A DNA stretch of 64,000 nt from CPC320 sp002684375. GTDB taxonomy: Bacteria > Pseudomonadota > Alphaproteobacteria > Rhodobacterales > Rhodobacteraceae. The DNA lies in NCBI GenBank assembly GCA_965662545.1, contig CBFIHZ010000006.1, forward strand, positions 56,741 through 120,740, read 5' to 3'. Below are positions 35,161-44,786 of the stretch, piece after piece. A program made the position numbers and the translations under genes. Within the stretch, counting starts at the first letter, position 1. Each line of letters opens with the position of its first letter. The notes beneath the pieces were generated by a model. That model ran no database searches. It saw nothing but the letters and a program-made list of their open reading frames with translations, and was not told the DNA's origin.

Positions 35161-35967
35161 TCAAACACGGTCCATAAAGGTCATAATATTTTCGGCGCAG
35201 TCGTGCGGATGTGACAGTGGCATCATATGCGACGCGTCGGCAATCTCGACCGTGGTACTGTGACGCAACCGTTGGGCAAGGCCCGCATTAATCACCGGAA
35301 TAATTGGCTCAGACTGTGCCCCATGCATGAGCAACGTGGGCGTCTCAACGCTGTCCAAACCACCGGACGCAAGCAGGCGCGCCGTGTCATGATATAACGC
35401 GCCTTCCGTCGCCTCGATAATATGAATGCGCTGTACAAACCCCTCTTTGTATCTGTCGGACAGTTCCTCCCAAGCCCGGCCATCGCCCCAAACCCCGACA
35501 AAAATCCGTGCAGCCTCTACGCAGTCGCCCCGTGCCAAAGCATGTTTCACGGCATCCATATGAGGCTGAGCGTTTGAAAAAACTTCCGGCGAATCCTGTG
35601 CGGCAACAGCAAAGAAAACTGGCTCTATCAAGGTCAGAGAGCGTAATTTTTGCGGCTGTTCAACCGCCAATCTCAGGGCCACCGTCGCGCCAAAGGAATG
35701 TCCGATCAAATCCACAGGTTCGGTGAGAAAGCTGGCAGCAATCTGCGTACTAAGGTGATGATAGTCAGACGCGCCATCCCAATCTGCACTGCGCCCGTGG
35801 CCCGGCAGATCAAACGCGATCATCTGCAGATTTGGGGCCAACGCGCCCGCAAGGCCCGCCCAAGCGCCGGAATGGGCCAGCGAACAATGCAGCAGCACCG
35901 CGGGGCGCGCGCCAGTGCCAAACCGCCGCCAGTAGGTCTGGTGCCCTGCCCGCAGCTCACATGGCAT
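35161..35967 (-). CDS. Alpha/beta hydrolase
   Basis: 268-residue alpha/beta-hydrolase-fold protein. The nucleophile elbow is LIGHSFGATVALRL (Ser), the oxyanion region is HCSLAHSGAW near residue 27, and the catalytic His is likely in ADASHMMPLSHPHD near the C-terminus. The substrate is unknown; haloalkane-dehalogenase-, esterase- and acyl-hydrolase-like enzymes share this pattern. Its start overlaps the stop of the DsbA-family isomerase gene by one base (TAATG), so the two are co-translated. Confidence 0.85.
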   Translation of the reverse strand: MPCELRAGHQTYWRRFGTGARPAVLLHCSLAHSGAWAGLAGALAPNLQMIAFDLPGHGRSADWDGASDYHHLSTQIAASFLTEPVDLIGHSFGATVALRLAVEQPQKLRSLTLIEPVFFAVAAQDSPEVFSNAQPHMDAVKHALARGDCVEAARIFVGVWGDGRAWEELSDRYKEGFVQRIHIIEATEGALYHDTARLLASGGLDSVETPTLLMHGAQSEPIIPVINAGLAQRLRHSTTVEIADASHMMPLSHPHDCAENIMTFMDRV

Positions 35968-36566
35968 TAAACCCCGCCCGCCAGATGTGCGTCAAGATCG
36001 GCAAGACGGTCCTGACCCCAAAACCGCTGCCCGTCATCCACGATGAAAAACGGCGCTCCAAAGGCCCCCGCCTCGACTGCATGCTCAAGGTTCGCGACAT
36101 ATTCCTCCGCCCCCTGCAACAGACCGCTATCAGCCAGGGCTGGGTCAAAGCCCGCCGCGCTAAGGCAGTCGCGGATCACATCGTCTTGCGAGATATCACG
36201 CTGCTCAGACCAGCAGGCTCTGGTCATAAGATGCATGAGTTTACCAAGATCACCGTCACCATTATTTTTTGCTGCGATGAACGCATAGGACGCAGGCGCC
36301 TGATTAACTGGCCAATGGGCAGGCTGCAGGTTCAGGGGTAAATTCACATTTTTGGCCTGGCGCTGCAGTTCCTGCAGACGGTATTCTTTACGGCTGGCAT
36401 GACGGTCTTTTGGAGGGGTGCCACCAGTGCGGGAAAACAACGCGATCACATCCAACGGCCGGTATACAACTTTGGCGTTATGTCGCTGAGCGATTTCGCC
36501 CAAACGCACGCCGGCCAGATAGGTATAGGGCGAAATTACTGAAAAATAACAATCGATCTGGCTCAT
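35967..36566 (-). CDS. 2-hydroxychromene-2-carboxylate isomerase-like DsbA-family protein
   Basis: 199-residue thioredoxin-fold protein of the HCCA isomerase/GST-kappa group. The active-site segment at the N-terminus reads YFSVISPYTYLAG, with Ser-Pro where thiol enzymes have Cys, as in HCCA isomerase. The C-terminal part has GAFGAPFFIVDDGQRFWGQDRL. These proteins act on aromatic ring-cleavage products using glutathione. The start at 36566 has AAAGGAG upstream. It is followed by the hydrolase gene; the two may form a small catabolic pair. It is divergent from prs. Confidence 0.85.
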   Translation of the reverse strand: MSQIDCYFSVISPYTYLAGVRLGEIAQRHNAKVVYRPLDVIALFSRTGGTPPKDRHASRKEYRLQELQRQAKNVNLPLNLQPAHWPVNQAPASYAFIAAKNNGDGDLGKLMHLMTRACWSEQRDISQDDVIRDCLSAAGFDPALADSGLLQGAEEYVANLEHAVEAGAFGAPFFIVDDGQRFWGQDRLADLDAHLAGGV

Positions 36567-36671
36567 ATTTTCTCTCCTTTGCAAGCATCACTTTGCCACC
36601 GGTGACGCACATGTTAAGCGGTGTCAATGACATGATTCTTTGATCTAGCGCACCTGAGGAATTAGCCCAAC

Positions 36672-37688
36672 ATGCCAACACTCACTGACCCGAAACTTAT
36701 CTCCGGCAACGCCAACCCAATGCTTGCAAAAGCGATCGCCCGCCGGATGTCGTTCCACCGCGGCAAATCAGTCGGGCTGGTGGATGCCCGCGTCGAGCGC
36801 TTCAACGACCAAGAAGTGTTCGTCGAAGTTTACGAAAATGTCCGCGGCGAGGATATGTTCGTCATTCAACCCACTTCAAATCCCGCCAATGACCACCTGA
36901 TGGAGCTGTTGATTATAGCGGATGCTTTGCGGCGCTCATCGGCCAGTCGCATTACCGCCATCATCCCCTATTTCGGCTATGCCCGTCAGGACCGCCGTTC
37001 AAAGGCCCGCACACCGATTAGTGCGAAATTGGTGGCAAATATGCTGGTCGAGTCCGGAATTGAGCGGATACTCACAATGGATTTACACGCGGCTCAGATT
37101 CAGGGTTTTTTCGATATTCCTGTCGACAACTTATATGCATCGCCAATTTTTGCGCTGGATATTGAGAACCAGTTTAAAGGTAAAATGGATGACATCATGC
37201 TGGTATCCCCCGACGTTGGCGGTGTGGCGCGCGCGCGCGAACTGGCCAAGCGGATTGCCGCGCCTCTGGCCATCGTCGACAAACGTCGCGAGAAAGCCGG
37301 GGAAATTGCCGAGATGACGGTGATTGGCAGTGTCGAGGGCAAGAAGTGCATCATCGTTGACGATATTTGTGACACAGCCGGCACCTTATGCAAAGCCGCC
37401 GATCTGTTGATAGAAAACGGAGCCAGTGAGGTGCACGCCTATATTACCCATGGTGTTCTTTCGGGGCCAGCGGTCGAGCGGGTATCAAAATCTGTGATGA
37501 AGTCCTTGGTTATCACAGATTCTATTCAGGCGACAGATGCGGTCAAAAATGCCCCCAATATCCGCATTGTGCCCACGGCGCCGATGTTTGCACAGGCCAT
37601 ATTGAACATCTGGAATGGCACATCTGTTTCGTCTCTGTTCGACGGCGAAACGATGGAACCGATTTACGAGGGCCTGTTTAATAGATAG
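36672..37688 (+). CDS. prs: Ribose-phosphate pyrophosphokinase
   Basis: Makes PRPP from ribose 5-phosphate and ATP, for nucleotide, His and Trp synthesis. The 338-residue product has the flexible-loop motif IPYFGYARQDRRSKARTPIS, the PRPP-binding motif IIVDDICDTAGTL and MDLHAAQIQGFFD. AGGAA lies before the ATG. It is transcribed alone, ending at the strong hairpin shared with atpC. Confidence 0.96.
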   Translation: MPTLTDPKLISGNANPMLAKAIARRMSFHRGKSVGLVDARVERFNDQEVFVEVYENVRGEDMFVIQPTSNPANDHLMELLIIADALRRSSASRITAIIPYFGYARQDRRSKARTPISAKLVANMLVESGIERILTMDLHAAQIQGFFDIPVDNLYASPIFALDIENQFKGKMDDIMLVSPDVGGVARARELAKRIAAPLAIVDKRREKAGEIAEMTVIGSVEGKKCIIVDDICDTAGTLCKAADLLIENGASEVHAYITHGVLSGPAVERVSKSVMKSLVITDSIQATDAVKNAPNIRIVPTAPMFAQAILNIWNGTSVSSLFDGETMEPIYEGLFNR

Positions 37689-37723
37689 GCCGCGACCCCG
37701 GGTTTAGGGACTGTGACACGCAT

Positions 37724-37757
37724 AAAAAAAGCCTCGAGAATCCCGAGGCTTTTTTTA
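37724..37757. terminator. Bidirectional terminator between prs and atpC
   Basis: AAAAAAA-GCCTCG-AGAATCC-CGAGGC-TTTTTTT: a 6-base GC stem extended by A/T pairing and flanked by A and T runs on both sides. It can terminate prs rightward and the atp operon leftward. Confidence 0.88.
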
Positions 37758-37800
37758 TTGTTAGCTTAACCGACGCAAGTGGTGGCCAAAGTCGCATAAT

Positions 37801-38211
37801 TCAGCGTGTGGTCATGCCCAGTTCAGTGCCGACCGCCGTGATGTCTGCGACCCGTTTAGAGGTCGCGTCAACATCGCCACCACCAGATTTTGCAGCGTCA
37901 TGCGCGGCCTTGGCGTCGGCTGCAAGCGTATCAAAAATCTCTTGTGTCACATCGGCGCGCAGCAGCGCTTGCTCTGCCAGAACCGACAGGCCAGTGCCGA
38001 TCTCGGCAAAGCCACCCGTCACTAGATATTCCTGATTGCCCTCACCGCTTTCAACCCGCAACATACCGGGTCGCAGGGTTGTAATCAAAGGCGCGTGATC
38101 TGCCATTGCTGTCAAATCACCATCGGCTCCAGGGACCAGAACCGCTTGCACCTGCATAGATGCCAGACGGCGCTCGGGACTTACCAGATCAAATTGCATT
38201 GTGTCAGCCAT
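37801..38211 (-). CDS. atpC: F1-ATPase epsilon subunit
   Basis: 136-residue subunit of the F1 central stalk, linking rotor and catalytic head. It has the N-terminal beta-sandwich (MQFDLVSPERRLASMQ, VPGADGDLTAMADHAPLI) and a helical C-terminal region after about 90. It is the last gene of the atpHAGDC operon, ending near the shared terminator. Confidence 0.96.
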   Translation of the reverse strand: MADTMQFDLVSPERRLASMQVQAVLVPGADGDLTAMADHAPLITTLRPGMLRVESGEGNQEYLVTGGFAEIGTGLSVLAEQALLRADVTQEIFDTLAADAKAAHDAAKSGGGDVDATSKRVADITAVGTELGMTTR

Positions 38212-38222
38212 TCCGGCCCTCC

Positions 38223-39647
38223 TTAGGCGGCGTCAGCTGCCATTTTCTCGGCTTTTGCGATCACTTCTTCGATCCCGCCAACCATATAGAATGCCCCTTC
38301 TGGAAGGTGATCATATTCACCCGCAGCAACAGCTTTAAACGAGCTGACAGTGTCCTCAAGCGGTACCTGTTTACCGTCAGCCCCGGTAAAGACCTTTGCC
38401 ACGTCAAATGGTTGCGACAGGAAGCGCTGGATTTTGCGCGCACGGGCCACGGTCAACTTGTCTTCTTCCGACAATTCATCCATTCCGAGAATTGCGATGA
38501 TATCTTGCAGCGACTTATACCGTTGCAGAATACCTTGCACTTCGAAGGCTACATCATAGTGTTCCTGACCCACAACCGCCGGATCCATCAAACGCGAGGT
38601 GGAATCAAGCGGATCCACCGCTGGGTAAATCCCAAGCTCTGAAATCGCCCGACTTAGAACTGTGGTCGCATCCAAATGCGCAAACGATGTCGCAGGTGCT
38701 GGGTCGGTCAGGTCATCCGCAGGTACATAAATCGCCTGAACTGATGTAATCGACCCCGCTTTGGTCGAGGTAATACGTTCTTGCAGCGCACCCATATCGG
38801 TGGCCAGTGTCGGCTGATAGCCAACCGCAGATGGAATCCGTCCAAGCAACGCCGAAACCTCGGACCCAGCTTGGGTAAACCGGAAAATGTTATCTACGAA
38901 AAACAAAACATCGGTACCAGACTGGTCACGGAACTGTTCCGCCAAAGTCAGACCCGACAGGGCAACACGCATCCGTGCACCGGGAGGCTCATTCATCTGA
39001 CCGTAGACCAGCGCCACTTTTGATTCCTCAAGGTTTTCAGGGTTGATAACTTTGGATTCAATCATCTCATGATACAGGTCGTTTCCTTCCCGTGTCCGCT
39101 CGCCAACACCGGCAAATACTGAAAAGCCCGAATGCACTTTCGCAATATTATTGATCAGTTCCATGATCAAAACGGTCTTGCCAACACCCGCGCCGCCGAA
39201 CAGGCCAATTTTACCGCCCTTGGCATATGGCGCCAAGAGATCAATCACCTTGATACCAGTGACCAAAACTTCTGATTCCGTCGATTGCTCAGAAAATTCT
39301 GGCGCTGACTGGTGTATCGAGCGATGCGCGTCAGCGTCAACTGGGCCCTGTTCGTCCACAGGCTCACCCACCACATTCAGGATCCGCCCCAAAGTGGCGT
39401 TTCCAACTGGCACCATGATCGGACCGTCTGTGTCAGTTACTTCCTGACCACGCACCAGGCCTTCTGATGCGTCCATCGCGATCGTCCGCACGATGTTTTC
39501 CCCAAGGTGCTGGGCCACTTCCAGGACCAGTCTCTTGCCATTATTTTCGGTCGTCAATGCGTTGAGGATCTGTGGCAGATGATCTCCGAACTGCACATCG
39601 ACAACAGCGCCGATCACCTGTGTGATTTTGCCTTTTGCGTTTGCCAT
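38223..39647 (-). CDS. atpD: F1-ATPase beta subunit
   Basis: Catalytic subunit of ATP synthase, 474 residues. It has the P-loop GGAGVGKTVLIMEL, the VGERTREGND motif with the catalytic Glu, and the regulatory DELSEED stretch (GMDELSEEDKL). The start MANAKGKITQ at 39647 has GGAG upstream; the longer frame to 39704 overlaps atpG and is not supported. Confidence 0.98.
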   Translation of the reverse strand: MANAKGKITQVIGAVVDVQFGDHLPQILNALTTENNGKRLVLEVAQHLGENIVRTIAMDASEGLVRGQEVTDTDGPIMVPVGNATLGRILNVVGEPVDEQGPVDADAHRSIHQSAPEFSEQSTESEVLVTGIKVIDLLAPYAKGGKIGLFGGAGVGKTVLIMELINNIAKVHSGFSVFAGVGERTREGNDLYHEMIESKVINPENLEESKVALVYGQMNEPPGARMRVALSGLTLAEQFRDQSGTDVLFFVDNIFRFTQAGSEVSALLGRIPSAVGYQPTLATDMGALQERITSTKAGSITSVQAIYVPADDLTDPAPATSFAHLDATTVLSRAISELGIYPAVDPLDSTSRLMDPAVVGQEHYDVAFEVQGILQRYKSLQDIIAILGMDELSEEDKLTVARARKIQRFLSQPFDVAKVFTGADGKQVPLEDTVSSFKAVAAGEYDHLPEGAFYMVGGIEEVIAKAEKMAADAA

Positions 39648-39663
39648 GTTCTGTCTCCGGTCT

Positions 39664-40536
39664 TTAGAGCGCTTCCGCGCCCGAGATAATTTCAATAAGC
39701 TCATTGGTGATCACAGCTTGACGCGAGCGGTTAAACTCAATCGTCAATTTGTCAATCATTTCGCCCGAGTTGCGTGTTGCGTTATCCATTGCTGACATCC
39801 GCGCGCCCTGTTCAGAGGCTCCGTTCTCCAGCAGGGCCGCAAAGATTTGTGTGGCCACACCACGCGGCAGAAGGTCTGCCAGAATTGTGGCCTCATCGGG
39901 TTCGTAATCGTAAAATGCCGCGCTCTCACCACCGCCCGAGTCGTATGCCGCCGGGATAATTTGCTGTGCTGTCGGGATTTGTGTGACAACATTAACAAAC
40001 TCAGAAAAGAACAAGGTCGCAACATCAAACTCGCCGCTATCAAACCGCGCCAGCAGGTTTTGCGCAATCGACCGCGCGTCGTCATATCCAACCCGTTTGA
40101 CCTCTGTCATGTCCACATGGTCAATAAAATGTTGACCCAGATCCCGACGAATAACGTCGCGGCCCTTTTTACCGACGGTCACAATCTTAACCGTTTTGCC
40201 TGCAGCAATCAGATCATTTGCGTGCTGTCGTGCCAGCTTTGCGATACTTGAGTTGAAGCCACCGCAAAGTCCGCGCTCGGCCGTCATCACCATCAGCAGA
40301 TGCACATTGTCAGACCCTGTGCCGCTAAGAAGCTTTGGCGCAGAGCCTGAATCGCCAACCGAAGACGCCAACCCCCCCAGAACAGCATTGAAACGTTCTG
40401 TATAGGGGCGGGAAGCTTCGGCAGCTTCCTGCGCGCGGCGCAGTTTCGCCGCGGCGACCATTTGCATGGCCTTGGTGATCTTGCGCGTCGACTTGACGCT
40501 CGCGATCCTGTTTTTTAAGTCCTTCAGACTTGGCAT
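39664..40536 (-). CDS. atpG: F1-ATPase gamma subunit
   Basis: 290-residue rotor shaft of F1, beginning with the coiled-coil segment MPSLKDLKNRIASVKSTRKITKAMQMVAAAKLRRA and ending with the matching C-terminal helix (DNATRNSGEMIDKLTIEFNRSRQA). MTAERGLCGGFNSSI is the characteristic central motif. It lies between atpA and atpD in the standard order. Confidence 0.97.
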   Translation of the reverse strand: MPSLKDLKNRIASVKSTRKITKAMQMVAAAKLRRAQEAAEASRPYTERFNAVLGGLASSVGDSGSAPKLLSGTGSDNVHLLMVMTAERGLCGGFNSSIAKLARQHANDLIAAGKTVKIVTVGKKGRDVIRRDLGQHFIDHVDMTEVKRVGYDDARSIAQNLLARFDSGEFDVATLFFSEFVNVVTQIPTAQQIIPAAYDSGGGESAAFYDYEPDEATILADLLPRGVATQIFAALLENGASEQGARMSAMDNATRNSGEMIDKLTIEFNRSRQAVITNELIEIISGAEAL

Positions 40537-40548
40537 TGCCTCGTCCCC

Positions 40549-42086
<1,538 letters not shown>

Positions 42087-42087
<1 letters not shown>

Positions 42088-42647
42088 TATCCGACCTCTT
42101 TCATTGCATTCTGGAGAGTATTCAATTTCGACAAGATCGATGTATCGATCATTTTCGAACCTATTTTCACGACAAGACCGCCGATGAGAGAATCATCAAC
42201 GGCTGCATTTATTTTCACCTCTTTACCGACACGTGCCGCCAATGTTTTGGCCAAAGCTGCCGATTGAGTTTTGGTCAGTGCCTTCGCAGACACAACGTCA
42301 ACGCTGACTTCGCCTTTGTGATCCGCAAGTTGCGCCCGCAATTTATCAATCAAGTGCGGCAAAACAAACAAACGACGCTTGCTGGCCATCAAACTCAGGC
42401 AGTTCGCAAGGGTCGGGCTGATTTTCAACGTCTCGGCCACAGCGGCAATCGCGCGTTTTTGAACATCGCGACCATACAGCGGTGAGTTTATCAACAGCTG
42501 TAGATCAGTGCTATCTTCAAGAGCCGCACTCAAATCATTGATACTGGTTTCTAGATCGGCAAGCTTGCCGTCCTCTTTCGCAATCTCGAACACTGCTTTG
42601 GCATAACGCACTGCAATGCTTGAGGAAATCGAAGCTGGTTCTGACAC
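42087..42647 (-). CDS. atpH: F1-ATPase delta subunit
   Basis: 186-residue peripheral-stalk subunit joining F1 to F0 (OSCP-like). It begins SEPASISSSIAVRYAKAVFEIA, and the C-terminal half has SVDVVSAKALTKTQSAAL and the DDSLIGGLVVKIGSKMIDTSI motif. I choose the GTG at 42647; another GTG two codons earlier (42653) sits too close to the GGAAGG site. It is the first gene of the F1 operon. The F0 genes are elsewhere, as is usual in alphaproteobacteria. Confidence 0.95.
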
Positions 42648-43059
42648 GTCCACCCTTCCGATAATTTTGCCCGTTTGCCAAACTCTAGCGAACGCGCATT
42701 AATCCACCCCGAGCGAGCTCAGAGCAATGAAATCGGCGTCGGTGTAGCAGAGCACTCCACCCCTCGCAAGTTGCTATACGATTCTACAGCAAAACAAAAT
42801 ATGATATATATCAATATGTTAGTAAAAATGCGTCGCTTTGGCACTAAAAAAAATATGACGAATCTGTCTGCATGCGTGCGTTTCTTACTCTTTGGCGCCT
42901 TAGGTCATCGCCAAATTAACCCAATCACACTGCATTACTTTTTGGGCCAATGGGTGATCGTTGGGCCGGTTCATTCGACACGTTCAGGATAAGTACTTTG
43001 GGCCTTTTATATGGGCATTACAAACCGGACTGAACAACTTTTATCCGAATCGCTTTGGT
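42648..43059. other. Intergenic region upstream of the atp operon
   Basis: About 410 bases with no convincing gene. The AT-rich middle holds the FNR-like box. The half next to 43.0 kb is the region after the minus-strand methyltransferase stop, so transcription from that gene would run towards atpH. I see no clear terminator between them. Confidence 0.4.
42801..42814. promoter_or_regulatory. FNR/FnrL-like box upstream of atpH
   Basis: ATGAT-ATAT-ATCAA matches the FNR consensus TTGAT-N4-ATCAA at nine of ten fixed positions. It lies about 155 bases before the atpH start in an AT-rich stretch. A role in the oxygen control of ATP synthase genes is an inference. Confidence 0.35.
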
Positions 43060-43800
43060 TTAAGTTGCCGTGGTTTTGGGAACTGGGCGCAGCACCCGTA
43101 ACGGGGCCACTACTTTTTCATGTACGCCCGCGCCCTTTGAGGGCTGGATTCTCTTGCTGACCTCGACCATGAGCACCCCTGCAGCAACAACAGCCGCTAC
43201 CGAACGTCCTGCACGCTCCCAGATTGGCGCTGTCTTCATCCAAAAACGGCGCTCGGAAGGAGGCTGGTATAAAACCGCTGCATGGCGCTCGGGCATAAAA
43301 GAATGCAACCGCAACTGCATCTCTAGTTGACCATGGCTGTAGGGTCGGCCGAACCCAAGCGGTGTTTGATCACTGCGCGACCACAATCCAGTTCGATTCG
43401 GCACAATGAACAGGGCTTTACCGCCTGGCCCCAAGACCCGCCAGCACTCACTAAGAAGCGCCGACGCCTGCTCCGAAGTTTCCAAACCGTGCACAACCAT
43501 CAATCGATCGACATGCCCGGTCTCCAGCGGCCAGAGCGTTTCTTGGCACAGCACAGACAAATTTGGCGCGTTGCTTGGCCAAGGCATTACGCCTTGCGGC
43601 CCCGGCATTAGTGCGGTTACGCGACGTGCCTGTTTCAGATAGGGTCTCAAAAAGGGCACCGCAAATCCAAAGCCAACCACAGTCTGACCCTTTGTATCGG
43701 GCCACATCTCCAGAACTTGCACCCCAATGATGCGCTTGACCGAACGACCCAAAGCGGTCCGGTAATAAAAGTTTCTGAGGTCCTGCACGTCAAGATGCAT
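43060..43800 (-). CDS. SAM-dependent methyltransferase
   Basis: 246-residue class I methyltransferase-like protein. Motif I is degenerate (GQTVVGFGFAVPFLRPYL), motif II-like sequence is PLETGHVDRLMVVHGLE, and CWRVLGPGGKALFIVPN is the usual post-motif loop of Methyltransf_11 proteins. The start MHLDVQDLRNFYYR at 43800 is typical of this Rhodobacteraceae family; the frame extends further but overlaps the gloB promoter region. It is divergent from gloB. The substrate is unknown. Confidence 0.75.
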   Translation of the reverse strand: MHLDVQDLRNFYYRTALGRSVKRIIGVQVLEMWPDTKGQTVVGFGFAVPFLRPYLKQARRVTALMPGPQGVMPWPSNAPNLSVLCQETLWPLETGHVDRLMVVHGLETSEQASALLSECWRVLGPGGKALFIVPNRTGLWSRSDQTPLGFGRPYSHGQLEMQLRLHSFMPERHAAVLYQPPSERRFWMKTAPIWERAGRSVAAVVAAGVLMVEVSKRIQPSKGAGVHEKVVAPLRVLRPVPKTTAT

Positions 43801-43861
43801 TGCGATGGGTCCCATAATCGGCAACAATATGCTATCATGACTGCAGCAAAGGCGAAATACC

Positions 43862-44629
43862 ATGCCGCTTGAAATTCTAACGATCCCTTGTTTGACAGAT
43901 AATTATGCCTACATCGCCCATGACGGAGACACCGGCGAAACGCTGGTGGTCGATGTGCCAGAAGCCGCCCCCGTTATGACAGCGCTGGCCCAGCGCGGTT
44001 GGACGCTCAGTCATGTTTTTCTGACCCATCACCACGCCGATCATGTCGACGGGCTAGACCTTTTGCTGAAAACCCACCCGGCAAAGGTCATCGGCGCGGC
44101 GGCAGATGCACACCGGCTTGCCGCACTTGATCTCGCAGTTCGCGAAGGGGATTACATTTCAATCGGCAGTTATCGCGGCGAAATTATGGATGTCTCAGGA
44201 CATACGCTGGGCCATATCGCATTACATTTCCCCGAAGCCAAAGCTGCATTTACCGCAGACAGCCTGATGGCACTGGGCTGCGGCCGCTTGTTCGAAGGCA
44301 GCCCGCAACTGATGTTCGAAAGCCTGACCAAACTGGCCGCTCTGCCAGCGCAGACATGGATATACTCTGGTCACGAATACACCGCCAGTAATTTGAAATT
44401 TGCATTGTCTATTGAACCCGAGAACGCGAGACTTATCTCAAGAGGTGAAAAGATAACTGTCGCCCGCCAAGCCGATCGTCCAACGGTGCCCGAGCTCTTG
44501 TCAGAAGAGCTTGCCACCAACCCGTTTTTGCGGTCACACACGACGGAGGTAAGAAAGGCTGTTGGAATGGAACACGCAGAAGACTGGCAAGTATTTGCCA
44601 AGATCAGAACGCTTAAAGATGGTTTTTAA
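43862..44629 (+). CDS. gloB: Hydroxyacylglutathione hydrolase (glyoxalase II)
   Basis: Hydrolyses S-lactoylglutathione to lactate and glutathione, the second glyoxalase step. The 255-residue product has the binuclear metal motif THHHADHVDG, plus DVSGHTLGHIALHF, and YSGHEYTASNLKFAL for substrate binding. CLTDNYAYIAHD at the N-terminus is typical. It is divergent from the methyltransferase. Confidence 0.95.
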   Translation: MPLEILTIPCLTDNYAYIAHDGDTGETLVVDVPEAAPVMTALAQRGWTLSHVFLTHHHADHVDGLDLLLKTHPAKVIGAAADAHRLAALDLAVREGDYISIGSYRGEIMDVSGHTLGHIALHFPEAKAAFTADSLMALGCGRLFEGSPQLMFESLTKLAALPAQTWIYSGHEYTASNLKFALSIEPENARLISRGEKITVARQADRPTVPELLSEELATNPFLRSHTTEVRKAVGMEHAEDWQVFAKIRTLKDGF

Positions 44630-44786
44630 ACATATACGAAACAAAAATTTGGTCGTTTTTAAGAAATAAATGAGCTCAGGCGCGTAAATTGCATTGAACT
44701 CATGATAGGATCGGCCAACCGTCACGTTAACATCGATGTCTCACCGAAGAGATATCACAGATCACACGCCAGAGGAGCAGCTCACA

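Noticed and set aside
42675..42992. 105-codon plus-strand frame upstream of the atp operon
   Set aside because: It has no ribosome-binding site and no recognisable domain, and it begins inside the atpH upstream region.
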